From Lysinibacillus sp. G4S2 (GTDB lineage: Bacteria > Bacillota > Bacilli > Bacillales_A > Planococcaceae), in assembly GCF_030348505.1 (NCBI RefSeq), contig NZ_JAUCFJ010000002.1, forward strand, positions 5,427,413-5,491,412: 64,000 nt of DNA, in the 5' to 3' direction. The notes beneath the pieces are model-generated. The model saw nothing but the letters and a program-made list of their open reading frames with translations. It was not told the origin of the DNA and ran no database searches. Of the stretch, positions 1-8,366 are shown one piece after another. Within the stretch, counting starts at the first letter, position 1. Each line of letters opens with the position of its first letter. The translations under genes were made by a program, and so were the position numbers.

Positions 1-1
1 A

Positions 2-751
2 CTTGAAAATGATTTATATAAGGCTTTAGAGCGAGATGAACTTATTATCTTCTATCAGCCACAAATAAACTATAAAACAAACAGAATTAAGGGCGTTGAA
101 GCTTTACTAAGGTGGAATCATCGAGAACACGGAATAATATCACCAGATAAGTTTATTCCAATTGCTGAAGAAACAGGTTTAATCGTTCCTATAGGTGAGT
201 GGGTTCTTAAAGAAGCTTGCAAACAATTAAAAAAGTGGCATAACCAAGGATACCCTTTAATTAGTATGTCCGTAAATTTATCCGTCCACCAGTTCGAACA
301 GAATAATTTATTTTCTATTGTAGAAAATGTCCTAAAAGAAACAGATCTGTCACCTGAGTATTTACAACTAGAGCTTACAGAAAATTTAATTGTTAAAAAT
401 ACAGAGCTAACATTAAAAACAATGATACAATTAAAGGGACTTGGGGTAAATTTAGCCATTGATGATTTTGGTACAGGATATTCATCTTTAGGTTATTTAA
501 AAAATTTGCCGATTTCCACATTAAAAATTGATAAATCCTTTGTACAAGAAATGTTAACGGATGATGCAGCAGCCATTACAAAAACGATTATTACTCTCGC
601 TCAAAATTTAAAACTTGAGGTTATTGCTGAAGGGGTTGAAACAAAAGAGCAGGCTGATTTTTTATTGGAACAAAATTGTCATTTAATGCAAGGATATTTT
701 TTTAGTAAGCCTATGAAGGCTGAAGATATTATGAAAAAATATTTTTATTAG
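2..751 (+). CDS. EAL-domain protein, C-terminal part (cut by window edge)
   Basis: The frame is open from the first bases, so the gene starts outside the window. The visible 249 residues are a nearly complete EAL domain of the cyclic-di-GMP phosphodiesterase family. The signature reads VEALLRW near residue 35, followed by the conserved SVNLS, ELTE and [10 protein letters not shown] stretches and a late AEGVET motif. The usual catalytic acidic residues appear present, so hydrolysis of c-di-GMP is plausible. Such proteins usually carry sensory, PAS or GGDEF domains at the N-terminus, which cannot be seen here. An ATG at 266 lies inside the domain and is not the true start. Confidence 0.9.
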   Translation, partial: LENDLYKALERDELIIFYQPQINYKTNRIKGVEALLRWNHREHGIISPDKFIPIAEETGLIVPIGEWVLKEACKQLKKWHNQGYPLISMSVNLSVHQFEQNNLFSIVENVLKETDLSPEYLQLELTENLIVKNTELTLKTMIQLKGLGVNLAIDDFGTGYSSLGYLKNLPISTLKIDKSFVQEMLTDDAAAITKTIITLAQNLKLEVIAEGVETKEQADFLLEQNCHLMQGYFFSKPMKAEDIMKKYFY

Positions 752-781
752 CGATCTATTTTAGAAAATTAAAGGAGATTT

Positions 782-2428
782 ATGATGAAAGCAGCTCGTA
801 CGGTCTTAGAATATTTAAAAAGTAACGGTGTTCGATATATTTTTGGTATTCCAGCAGGTTCAGTCAATGCATTTTTTGATGAACTCAATGATATGAATGA
901 AATAACACCGATTGTAACAAAACATGAAGGAGCCGCGTCATACATGGCCGCAGCTTACGCAAAATACACAAACCAAATGAGTGTATGTATTGGTTGTAGT
1001 GGACCTGGTGGAACAAACTTAGTAACAGGTGCTGCAAATGCCATGCGGGAGCATTTACCGGTTTTGTTTTTAACCGGTGCTGTTCCAGTTAACACAGTCG
1101 GTTTAAACGCTTCTCAAGAGTTGGATGCCCAACCGATTTTTCAACCAGTCACTAAATATAGTGTAACCGTTAAAGAATCAAAGGATTTACTAAAAGAAGT
1201 AGTAAAAGCCTCTGAAATCGCTATATCCGGAGTGCCTGGTCCAGTACATATTGCTATACCAATTGATGTTCAACACGAAATAGTTCAAAACATAGAAATA
1301 CCAGCCCCACCAAAAAGAACAGCAATAGTCCCTAATATAGATACCATTAAAAATGTAGCTGAAGAGCTATTAAAAAGAAAAAATGGTTACATTTTGGTAG
1401 GACAAGGGGTAAGGAATTCAGTTGAGCAATTACTAGAGTTAGCAGAAATACTAAATTGGCCGATTCTAACAACACCGCAAGCAAAAGGATACATTCCAGA
1501 AAATCATCCTCTTCTAGTTGGCGTTTTCGGTTTTGCTGGCCATGAGGCTGCCTCAGAATTGATAGCTGAAGGCGATGGACAAGTATTATTAATCGTGGGT
1601 TCAAGTTTAGGAGAAACAGCAACAAATAACTACAACTTAAATCTTACGAAAAATCGTTTTTCTATACAAATGGACTACGATCAATCGGTGTTCAATCGAA
1701 AATATGAAATTGATATACCTGTGTTAGGTGATATAAATTTAAGTTTACAATTACTTACAGAAGAGTTAAGAACTAAAGGGCTTACAACAAAAGAGACTGC
1801 ACTTGAGGGTAAAGAAAATAAAGAGCCTCTTGGAGATATGGAAGAATATAATACAAAAAACGTTCTATTAAGTATTCAAAAATATTTACCATCCTCCACT
1901 AGATATACAATTGACATTGGTGAATTTATGTCCTATGTCATTCATCACATGAAGGTTTTAGATAATGATACCTATGATATTAATGTCCATTTTGGCGCAA
2001 TGGGAAGTGGAATTGGGTCTGCGATTGGCTCAAAGTTAGCTGAACCTGAACGCCCTGTTGTGTGTATTACAGGTGATGGTTGCTTTTTCATGCATGGAAT
2101 GGAAATATTGACAGCAAAAGAAAATAATCTACCAATTTTATTTATTGTTATGAATAACGCTCGTTTAGGAATGGTATACCATGGACATGCTCTACAGTTC
2201 CATCGTACTCACCCAACTTTTGAGCAAAATCCAATTAATATTAGTGCTTTGGCTTCAGCTATGAATATACCCAATTTCCAAGTAACGGAACTACAAGATA
2301 TTAACCAAGATACGATTAATAACTTATTGAATTTAAATGGGCCAGCAGTCTTGGAAGTAGTTTTAACGGATAATAATACACCTCCTATGGGAGACCGAGT
2401 TAAATTTTTGTCTTCCTTTGGAAAGTAA
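782..2428 (+). CDS. Thiamine-diphosphate-dependent enzyme, acetolactate synthase family
   Basis: A 548-residue protein with the three-domain layout of the acetolactate synthase / pyruvate oxidase / benzoylformate decarboxylase family. The N-terminal Pyr domain has the catalytic glutamate in KHEGAA (about residue 49) and a SGPGGTN loop. The middle domain has a Rossmann-type LLIVGSSLGE. The C-terminal PP domain has the ThDP motif GDG (about residue 431) ending in VMNN. A ribosome binding site AAAGGAG lies at 771-777; the second ATG at 785 is better spaced than the first. It stands alone, without an ilvN-type small subunit or a decarboxylase next to it. It could be a catabolic acetolactate synthase or another 2-oxoacid enzyme; the substrate cannot be read from sequence. 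Confidence 0.85.
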   Translation: MMKAARTVLEYLKSNGVRYIFGIPAGSVNAFFDELNDMNEITPIVTKHEGAASYMAAAYAKYTNQMSVCIGCSGPGGTNLVTGAANAMREHLPVLFLTGAVPVNTVGLNASQELDAQPIFQPVTKYSVTVKESKDLLKEVVKASEIAISGVPGPVHIAIPIDVQHEIVQNIEIPAPPKRTAIVPNIDTIKNVAEELLKRKNGYILVGQGVRNSVEQLLELAEILNWPILTTPQAKGYIPENHPLLVGVFGFAGHEAASELIAEGDGQVLLIVGSSLGETATNNYNLNLTKNRFSIQMDYDQSVFNRKYEIDIPVLGDINLSLQLLTEELRTKGLTTKETALEGKENKEPLGDMEEYNTKNVLLSIQKYLPSSTRYTIDIGEFMSYVIHHMKVLDNDTYDINVHFGAMGSGIGSAIGSKLAEPERPVVCITGDGCFFMHGMEILTAKENNLPILFIVMNNARLGMVYHGHALQFHRTHPTFEQNPINISALASAMNIPNFQVTELQDINQDTINNLLNLNGPAVLEVVLTDNNTPPMGDRVKFLSSFGK

Positions 2429-2437
2429 GAACTTATG

Positions 2438-2487
2438 AAAAGTCATATAGATCGGGAATCATACTCCCTCTATATGACTTTTTTTTC
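2438..2487 (+). terminator. Intrinsic terminator after the ThDP enzyme gene
   Basis: A perfect 13-bp stem, AAAAGTCATATAG at 2438-2450 pairing with 2470-2482, is followed by a run of T. It ends the ThDP enzyme transcript. Confidence 0.85.
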
Positions 2488-2551
2488 TTACAGAGATTTT
2501 TTACGAAACTGTACACATCCCTGTTATGAATATGGATAATTATATTTTCTA

Positions 2552-3169
2552 TTATAAATCTGAGAATGAATGTTGAATAACTCCAAGAATAGCGCCCATT
2601 GTTTTTCCTTTGAAGGCATCTGGAACAGCTTCACCTGTGGGGTTTGAGAAATAGTAACTATCCATTTTCTCATCGAAGTAATACCCTAAACTCGTCAGTG
2701 CATGTTGTAAGTCAGTTGGTAATTCTACTAATCCAGTTTGTTCAGTGAAATAATTTGTAGAAAAGACCTTCACATCAACATCTCTTACTCCAGTATGTAC
2801 TACAAATAAATCTTTTTCATGTTGAACGATCCACTGACCTTTTGAATATAAAGAAATTCTTGCTCCCTCTAATGATGATATCCCTTCTAAATTAACACCA
2901 AAAATTTTATTTATTATTTTGCGAATTTCTGTACCTGTTATTTCGCTAGCGTATTGATTTAGATGAGAATCTATTAACTCTCTAGATATAAGTGCATTTC
3001 CGGCTGATGAAGAAACCACATCTGCTTCTTCCATCGCTTTAGATAAAATAGGTACCTTATCTAAATTAATCTTGAAAATTAAATCTACAACATGACAAAT
3101 CTCAGCACTACTAATTTTTTTTCCATAAGAATCTAAGTACTTATCCATCATTTCTGCCTTTTTCATCAT
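2552..3169 (-). CDS. Hypothetical protein with two N-terminal repeats
   Basis: A 205-residue soluble protein that I do not recognise. The first 100 residues hold two related helical units: MDKYLDSYGKKISSAEICH (from residue 8) and IDSHLNQYASEITGTEIRK (from about residue 66), each followed by a matching IFKINL / IFGVNL stretch. The second half is a mixed alpha/beta segment with no familiar motif. There is no signal peptide or membrane segment. The start at 3169 has GGGAGGG a few bases upstream. It lies just left of the leftmost rlmH-type attachment site, so it may be native flanking chromosome or the next cassette out. Confidence 0.75.
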   Translation of the reverse strand: MMKKAEMMDKYLDSYGKKISSAEICHVVDLIFKINLDKVPILSKAMEEADVVSSSAGNALISRELIDSHLNQYASEITGTEIRKIINKIFGVNLEGISSLEGARISLYSKGQWIVQHEKDLFVVHTGVRDVDVKVFSTNYFTEQTGLVELPTDLQHALTSLGYYFDEKMDSYYFSNPTGEAVPDAFKGKTMGAILGVIQHSFSDL

Positions 3170-3291
3170 TTAACCCTCCCAATAACACTACAAAGTAAGC
3201 AAAAGGTAGATTCTCTTGCTGATTGTCAAAATCTACAAGCTAACATAGCTGCATTTATTATACCAAAAACCAGATCATTTCCCTTTAAAAT

Positions 3292-3324
3292 GTAAAAATA
3301 AGGGCTTTTTATACAAAAAAGCCT
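3292..3324 (-). terminator. Hairpin terminator beside the leftmost att site
   Basis: AGGGCTTTTT (3301-3310) pairs with AAAAAAGCCT (3315-3324), and read on the minus strand it is followed by TTATTTTTAC. It directly abuts the att copy at 3322-3342. If that att is the outer end of the array, this may be the original rlmH terminator displaced by insertions; that is inference. Confidence 0.6.
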
Positions 3325-3342
3325 CATTTCCTTATGATACGG
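3322..3342. other. Attachment-site copy, leftmost (rlmH 3'-end sequence)
   Basis: CCTCATTTCCTTATGATACG repeats the last bases of rlmH (27699-27718) with two differences. It is in the same orientation as the other copies. The second arm of the palindrome is not recognisable here. Confidence 0.6.
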
Positions 3343-3424
3343 GCTGCAATTTACAGGACGCTTCGCAGATGAGTTAACCCTTCTACAGCTTGGGAAACAA
3401 TTAGAGGAAATTGCGGCAACATAA
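3341..3424 (+). pseudogene. C-terminal remnant of an amidase-family gene
   Basis: Twenty-seven codons before a TAA read GLQFTGRFADELTLLQLGK and onward. This resembles the C-terminus of amidase-signature enzymes (GatA-like), where a GLQ..G..F.E..LL pattern is usual. A stop codon lies immediately upstream inside the att copy, so nothing else of the gene remains. It is the only coding trace in the unit between the att copies at 3322 and 3519. Confidence 0.45.
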
Positions 3425-3461
3425 AAAAGTAGGTACGAGATTTTTCTTGTACCTACTTTTT
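3424..3461. terminator. Terminator after the amidase fragment
   Basis: AAAAAGTAGGTAC pairs with GTACCTACTTTTT around a 12-base loop, giving T runs on both strands. It directly follows the amidase remnant's stop codon. Confidence 0.8.
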
Positions 3462-3518
3462 GCTAGTTTACGACATGTACGACATTCCATTACAACGTCT
3501 TAATAGTTCATGAACTAA

Positions 3519-3563
3519 CCTCATTTATTTAGATAAGGCTCACCGTAACTGGTCTAAATACGG
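3519..3563. other. Attachment-site copy, degenerate
   Basis: CCTCATTTATTTAGATAAGG then CTCACCGTAACTGGTCTAAA TACGG. The layout matches the 46-bp sites at 6634, 10768 and 12544, but the site is one base shorter and the CTTATGATACGG core is altered. The right arm TAAATACGG is the inverted terminal sequence of the Fic/LRR unit. Confidence 0.55.
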
Positions 3564-3588
3564 TTTTTATTTCTTGAATCGGTCTACC

Positions 3589-3684
3589 AATCAGTCCAAA
3601 GTATTTGGATTCGGTCCAACAATCGGTCCAAAATATCTGGGTTCGGTCCAACAAATCGGTCCAAATATTTGGATTCGGTCCACC
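3589..3684. repeat. Three tandem copies of a 32-bp repeat
   Basis: Units start at 3589, 3621 and 3653. Each contains a TCGGTCCAA-type and a TTCGGTCCAAC-type stretch separated by TATTTGG. There are no unique spacers. The array ends six bases before the stop codon of the LRR gene. Confidence 0.8.
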
Positions 3685-3689
3685 TCACC

Positions 3690-5561
3690 TCAATAAATCA
3701 CAATTCTATTGTCTAGAACAGATTTATTTTGCACCTGATTTCCTAAAATATATAGCTTTTTCAAATTGGGCAAACTCACTAAAGGCTCTACATTTGAAAT
3801 AGCGTTATTCTCCAAATGAAGCACCTCAATTTGTTGCCAATTTTCCATAAAACCTAATGATTGTAGTGAACTATCTTGCATAGTGAATGAACGCAAAGCA
3901 GAAAAGCCAGCAAAGTAAGGCATAACCTTATCAACTTCGTTCACCCAGTCACCATTGTCTATTTGAAAATATGCATCATTCAAAGTTAAATGTTCCAGTT
4001 TGTTGTTAAACGAATTTTGACTATTAATTTGAAACTTACACTTATTACAATTTAACGTTTTTACATGCTGTAAATTGAATAATTCACTCGTCTCTTCATA
4101 AAAAGTTGTCTCATTTAAATTTATTGTTTGCAGATTTGGCAGACGATTTAAAGAACTAACACCTGTAAACTCGCCAGACTCCATCGTTGTAAGTTGTTCT
4201 AGCTGTGGGTATTTCAGTAATTTTGCTCCATTGAAAGACGACTTCTCTCCACTTATATAAACAGTCAAATCTTTTAAAGCAGGTGCCTCTATCTTAGGTA
4301 TGAAAGAGCTTTCTAATTCCGCTTTTTTTAAATGGGATGCTACAATCGGTGACACATCACCACTATAACCAGTTATCGATAAATCGGTCAGTGAAGTCAG
4401 GCTGTTCACAATATCAAGTAATTCTAATTTATAAAGATTAGATAAACGTAGCTTTGTCAATGAAGACTTATTTCTAAGGCGTTCTAAATTCGTAATATCC
4501 ATATTTTCAAGATCAAGCGATTGCAGATTGGGCATGTTTTGTATAAAATCAAGCGTTTTTAAATTTCTTACCGATGTAAGCTTCAATTCTTGTAATTGAT
4601 TCAGTGAATAGAACGAGCTAAAATCTGTCGCTTCACTCATATCTATTGCTAACGACTCTAAATCAGTTAATGAAGACAACCACTTCAAATCATCGGCAGA
4701 TTTTAAAGACAATGATTTTAATGGTAGTTTATTCAGAAGAGGGAAGTCTGTAACCGTCTCGCTGTAATACGAAATTTCAAGTGATTGAAGATTAGGAAAC
4801 TCCAATAATAAAGCAAGTTCATCATTACTTCGAATTTGAATAGAGAGCTCTTCAATATTAGACTTATCGCTAAAGTATTCAGCAATTTTACTAAATGATT
4901 CATTAAAGCTACCTGTATAGCTTTTCAAACCTTCCAGATGTCGGAAGCTTACATTTTCACTTTGTGATATTTCATAATCGCCCATCAAATTCAATACCGT
5001 CAGACCAGTAAAGGCTTCAAAATCTTTTTGTTCGATTTTTTGTGTATTTAATAACTTATCCATAATAATATAGTTCGAAATTTTGGCTTGCTTATTTGTA
5101 AACGGATCGTCCAGACTGTAATCAAAATGCCATTGACCTTCAGAATAGTATGCCTTCAAATAACGGATACTTGCGATTTCTTCTTTAGTTGGCATTGCTT
5201 CACCTTTATCAAAAATATCTTTTAAAAAGAATAAAAGAACTTCGCTTTCAGGCATTTTCCGGACAGGTATTTTCTCATGGTTACCGTATTCAGTTTGATT
5301 GTCGCTCAAAAGAAAATAGCCAAGGAATAAACAAAGGATTACAACCGGTATAATTAATAGCGATTTTAAATTCTGTTTTGGACGTGTAGCTTTATTCTCA
5401 GAAGCTGTACCATAATAATTATTAATCGTCTGATCAACATAATAGACTTTATTCTCTTTCAACATTATTTCAGTTTCACAAAAAGGACATTTAAATGATT
5501 GTTCCTCTTTATATTCAATTTTCCCATTACAATTCGGACAATTTAATTTAATGAATTCCAC
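3690..5561 (-). CDS. Zinc-ribbon, single-TM, leucine-rich-repeat protein
   Basis: A 623-residue protein starting with GTG at 5561 behind GGGAGGG. Residues about 8-30 form a zinc ribbon with two CxxC pairs (CPNC, CPFC). Residues about 66-86 are one membrane segment (LLIIPVVILCLFLGYFLL). From about residue 185 to the end it is filled with leucine-rich repeats of 20-24 residues. The expected topology has the zinc ribbon in the cytoplasm and the LRR domain outside. The function is unknown; LRR ectodomains generally bind proteins. It shares a cassette with the Fic gene, in the same direction but 170 bp downstream, beyond the Fic terminator. Confidence 0.8.
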   Translation of the reverse strand: MEFIKLNCPNCNGKIEYKEEQSFKCPFCETEIMLKENKVYYVDQTINNYYGTASENKATRPKQNLKSLLIIPVVILCLFLGYFLLSDNQTEYGNHEKIPVRKMPESEVLLFFLKDIFDKGEAMPTKEEIASIRYLKAYYSEGQWHFDYSLDDPFTNKQAKISNYIIMDKLLNTQKIEQKDFEAFTGLTVLNLMGDYEISQSENVSFRHLEGLKSYTGSFNESFSKIAEYFSDKSNIEELSIQIRSNDELALLLEFPNLQSLEISYYSETVTDFPLLNKLPLKSLSLKSADDLKWLSSLTDLESLAIDMSEATDFSSFYSLNQLQELKLTSVRNLKTLDFIQNMPNLQSLDLENMDITNLERLRNKSSLTKLRLSNLYKLELLDIVNSLTSLTDLSITGYSGDVSPIVASHLKKAELESSFIPKIEAPALKDLTVYISGEKSSFNGAKLLKYPQLEQLTTMESGEFTGVSSLNRLPNLQTINLNETTFYEETSELFNLQHVKTLNCNKCKFQINSQNSFNNKLEHLTLNDAYFQIDNGDWVNEVDKVMPYFAGFSALRSFTMQDSSLQSLGFMENWQQIEVLHLENNAISNVEPLVSLPNLKKLYILGNQVQNKSVLDNRIVIY

Positions 5562-5671
5562 TGGCAGTCTTCCCTCCCCAGCTCTGTTTTAAATTAAGCT
5601 TAGTTGCCTGAAAAATAAATGTCAATATTTCTATTAAATACTAATTATCTCCCACCTTTAGACCTACAACA

Positions 5672-5714
5672 AAAAAGTCACCCTAGCAGTTATAAGTTAT
5701 AAAAGGTGACTTTT
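5672..5714 (-). terminator. Terminator after the fic gene
   Basis: AAAAGTCACC and GGTGACTTTT form a 10-bp stem followed, on the minus strand, by TTTTTTG. It ends the Fic transcript before the LRR gene. Confidence 0.8.
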
Positions 5715-5730
5715 AATGTGTTTATTCTTT

Positions 5731-6456
5731 TTATACGCCACTCAAATATAAATCTAACGAAGCCTCAACTTCCTTCGCAACAAGCTTAACAAAGTCCCCA
5801 TAATCCTCTGTCGTATGTGCTTTGTCTAAAGCATTGTAATACGCCAATCGATTTTCTACTCGAATAATAATTGGTGGATAGCCCGATTTCATTAACTCTA
5901 AATTTAATAACAATCTTGATGTACGACCATTTCCATCAATGAATGGGTGAATTCCAACAAAAATCGCATGTAACATCGCACCACGAACGATTGGATGTAA
6001 TGCTTGTGCTTCCCCATCGTACCAACTTATTAAAGCATCCATTTGCTCCTGAATTTTGAAAGGCAGCGGTGGTGTATGAACAGCACCCGAAATAAACACC
6101 TGCTGATCACGATAGACACCTGCATAACCATCATCGATTCCTTTTAATACTAAGCGGTGTAGATTTTTTATTTGCCACTCTGAAAACAGCTCTTCTTTTC
6201 GGACAATATCTTCAACATAAGAAATTGCATCTCGGTGGTTAATAACTTCTAAATGCTCTCGCATCGTTTTGCCACCGACTGTAATGCCTTCAAGAACTAC
6301 TTTTGTTTCGTTAATCGTTAAAGTATTGCCTTCGATTGCGTTTGAGTTGTATGTCCATTCTAAAAATAATTTCTCTCGTAGGCTTTGGACTGTATATTTA
6401 GGCAGTGGTCGTTTGGCATCCAGCTGCTGCTTTTTTAAGTCAATTTGTTCGAACAT
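5731..6456 (-). CDS. Fic-family protein (probable AMPylase)
   Basis: A 241-residue protein with the complete Fic motif HPFIDGNGRTSR at about residues 167-178; the histidine is catalytic in the family. The N-terminal part has SNAIEGN, which fits the (S/T)xxxE(G/N) autoinhibitory helix, so this is the self-inhibited type that needs no separate antitoxin. Fic enzymes usually transfer AMP or another nucleotide group to hydroxyl side chains of target proteins. The ATG at 6456 is preceded by GAGGAGCT and preferred over an in-frame start nine codons upstream. It is the upstream gene of the 3541-6656 cassette. Confidence 0.85.
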   Translation of the reverse strand: MFEQIDLKKQQLDAKRPLPKYTVQSLREKLFLEWTYNSNAIEGNTLTINETKVVLEGITVGGKTMREHLEVINHRDAISYVEDIVRKEELFSEWQIKNLHRLVLKGIDDGYAGVYRDQQVFISGAVHTPPLPFKIQEQMDALISWYDGEAQALHPIVRGAMLHAIFVGIHPFIDGNGRTSRLLLNLELMKSGYPPIIIRVENRLAYYNALDKAHTTEDYGDFVKLVAKEVEASLDLYLSGV

Positions 6457-6581
6457 TATCTCAGCTCCTCTCAAAGCCTCCAATTTTTACGGTTTTTAAT
6501 ATATTTATTATATACTATTAATAAATAGAAGATAAAACGACATTAAAAATATCACTTTACAACGATATATATTTATGAAGT

Positions 6582-6627
6582 AAAGACCACTTAAAACGCA
6601 TAATTAAAGCGTTTTAGATGGTCTTTT
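6582..6627. terminator. Hairpin at a cassette end
   Basis: GACCACTTAAAACGC (6585-6599) pairs with GCGTTTTAGATGGTC (6609-6623) with one mismatch, flanked by AAA and TTTT. It sits 7 bp from the att site at 6634. It lies behind the start of fic, so it does not end that gene and more likely insulates the cassette boundary. Confidence 0.75.
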
Positions 6628-6633
6628 CAAAAA

Positions 6634-6679
6634 CCGCACTTACTTATGGTACGGTTCACTGCGTTATATCTAAATGAGG
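6634..6679. other. Attachment-site copy (46-bp palindrome)
   Basis: The left arm CCGCACTTACTTATGGTACG matches the rlmH 3' end with two changes. The right arm ends TCTAAATGAGG, the inverse of the CCTCA-type terminus of other copies. Confidence 0.75.
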
Positions 6680-6815
6680 TATTGAGTTAGAATGACTCAA
6701 TGTAACTTACTAAATCCTAGCCATTCGCCTACCCTTTGCAATATCCGCATTTTCTACATAGTTTTTCCACTCTTCGTGAAAAACCATCTTATTTATAAAA
6801 AATCGCCTCTCGCTA
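6680..6815. other. Non-coding terminus of the PhoX cassette
   Basis: I see no gene here. There is a short inverted repeat, TTGAGTTAGAATGACTCAA, at 6683-6701. The rest is unremarkable sequence leading to the regulator's promoter. Confidence 0.5.
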
Positions 6816-6859
6816 TTGACAGAAAATTCAAACTCAATATATAATTTTTGGTATTACCA
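6816..6859 (+). promoter_or_regulatory. Sigma-A promoter with overlapping FadR-type operator
   Basis: TTGACA at 6816-6821 and TATAAT at 6840-6845 are perfect consensus boxes 18 bp apart. TGGTATTACCA at 6849-6859 is a perfect palindrome of the TGGTnnnACCA type bound by E. coli FadR. A second half-site, GTATTACCAA, lies at 6873-6882. The position over the transcription start suggests autorepression by the FadR-like gene just downstream. Confidence 0.7.
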
Positions 6860-6900
6860 CTGTATTTAATTTGTATTACCAAAATAAAGGGGACGAGGAT

Positions 6901-7584
6901 TTGAAAGAAAAGGAACGCTCCTCAGATAAAATTGAGAATGAATTAATTAGATCCATATTGACCGGTGTTTATTCTGTAGGAAGTACTTTACCGCCGGAAA
7001 GAGAGCTCGCAAAAAAATTTGGTGTTGGTCGTCCAACTATTCGGGAGGCACTTCAACGTTTAGGAAGGGGTGGATGGATAACAGGAAGAAAAGGAATGCC
7101 TGCGATTGTTAATGATTATTGGCGCAATGGGAATTTATCGACACTTGTTAATATTGTTGAGAATCATCATACCATTACAGATGAATTTATCATGTACTTA
7201 TTAGAATTAAGAAGTTCTTTGACTCCGACTTATATTCGTGATGCTGTTACGTTTAATCAACCTAAAGTGGTTGCTCTCCTTGCCAATCTAGAGCAGCTTA
7301 AAGATAGTCCAGAAAGCTATGCAGCATTTGATTGGGAGTTACAAAAAAAATGTGCTGGCCTTGCTGTCAATCCAATCTATCTACTCATTTTAAATAGCTT
7401 CGATTCCATTTATTTAGATATGGCGAAAAGATTTTTTTCTGTACAAGACCATCGTGGGTTGTCCTTCAACTATTATCATGACTTATTAAAAGCTGCATTA
7501 AAGGGAGATGCAATGGAAGCGGAAAGGTTGTCTAAGACAACAATGGAGAAAAGCTTGGCTCTTTGGAGAGATAGAAAAAAATAA
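6901..7584 (+). CDS. FadR-like GntR-family regulator
   Basis: A 227-residue protein from the TTG at 6901, which has AAAGGGG eight bases upstream; an in-frame TTG at 6871 would add ten residues. The N-terminal winged helix has PPERELAKKFGVGRPTIREA, the GntR signature. The C-terminal half lines up by eye with the E. coli FadR acyl-CoA-binding domain: GWITGRKGMPAIVNDYW, NPIYLLILNS and a late YYHDLLKAALKGD. I infer that it senses a long-chain acyl-CoA. It is co-oriented with a fatty-acid hydroxylase gene 21 bp downstream, the probable regulated partner. Confidence 0.8.
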   Translation: MKEKERSSDKIENELIRSILTGVYSVGSTLPPERELAKKFGVGRPTIREALQRLGRGGWITGRKGMPAIVNDYWRNGNLSTLVNIVENHHTITDEFIMYLLELRSSLTPTYIRDAVTFNQPKVVALLANLEQLKDSPESYAAFDWELQKKCAGLAVNPIYLLILNSFDSIYLDMAKRFFSVQDHRGLSFNYYHDLLKAALKGDAMEAERLSKTTMEKSLALWRDRKK

Positions 7585-7605
7585 AGATTGCTGGAGGCGT
7601 GATAC

Positions 7606-8223
7606 ATGAAATTGAAATATTTTAAAGAATATTTTTCCTACCCTGATATAGTAATCATGAGTTGTCTATTCCTCATTAGCTTTGGATTTATGATTCTACA
7701 TTTTACCTCTATCGTAATTTTGGGTGCTTTTATTCTGGGAATGATTATGTATTCCTTAGCTGAGTATGTTACACACAGGTTTCTTTTTCATCTGAAACCA
7801 CCAAAGAATGCATTTTTGTTAAAAATGCTTAAACGCTTACATTATGACCATCATGCACATCCGAATGAATTACATTTATTATTTTTACCCTTATGGTATA
7901 GTGTGCCAAACATTGCAATTGCAGCAGCCATTTTTTATATTCTTTCATCTAGCTTTGTAATGACAAACGCATTTATTGCAGGTATCATGCTCTTTTTATT
8001 ATTTTATGAGTGGAAGCATTACATCGCCCATCGCCCTCTTCAGCCAATATCTCCATGGGGACGTTGGATGAAAAAGGTTCATTTATGGCATCATTTCAAA
8101 AATGAAAATTACTGGTATGGTGTTACGAATCCAGCCTATGACTATCTCATGGGTACCTTTAAAAACCAAAAGGATGTTGCCCAAAGTAAAACTGCTAAAA
8201 ATCTAGAGAAACGCGGCGATTAG
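7606..8223 (+). CDS. Fatty-acid hydroxylase / sterol desaturase superfamily membrane protein
   Basis: A 205-residue membrane protein with about four hydrophobic segments and the histidine clusters of the di-iron hydroxylase superfamily: HRFLFH, HYDHHAHP, HYIAH and HLWHHFKNENYW. The histidines probably hold two iron atoms at the cytoplasmic face. Related proteins hydroxylate fatty acyl chains, sphingoid bases or carotenoids; the substrate here is not known. CTGGAGG precedes the ATG. It forms a two-gene unit with the FadR-like regulator, which supports a lipid substrate. Confidence 0.8.
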   Translation: MKLKYFKEYFSYPDIVIMSCLFLISFGFMILHFTSIVILGAFILGMIMYSLAEYVTHRFLFHLKPPKNAFLLKMLKRLHYDHHAHPNELHLLFLPLWYSVPNIAIAAAIFYILSSSFVMTNAFIAGIMLFLLFYEWKHYIAHRPLQPISPWGRWMKKVHLWHHFKNENYWYGVTNPAYDYLMGTFKNQKDVAQSKTAKNLEKRGD

Positions 8224-8296
8224 AAAATAGAAATTAATTGTTCATAGAGTTCTATGGAGTTAATACATTCTTATAGAAAACCATGGAATAGAATGA

Positions 8297-8328
8297 GGGC
8301 TGCATAAAAGTCACTTTTATGACAGCCC
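8297..8328. terminator. Bidirectional terminator
   Basis: GGGCTGCATAAAAGT pairs with ACTTTTATGACAGCCC, followed by TTTTCATTTTTT on the plus strand. It separates the convergent hydroxylase and PhoX genes. Confidence 0.8.
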
Positions 8329-8366
8329 TTTTCATTTTTTACATGCACAATAAATGTAAGTGTTTA

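Noticed and set aside
3589..3684. Possible CRISPR array
   Set aside because: The repeat units follow each other without unique spacers, and there are no cas genes.
3605..3802. Plus-strand open frame across the 32-bp repeats
   Set aside because: It runs through repeats into the antisense of the LRR gene and has no ribosome site.
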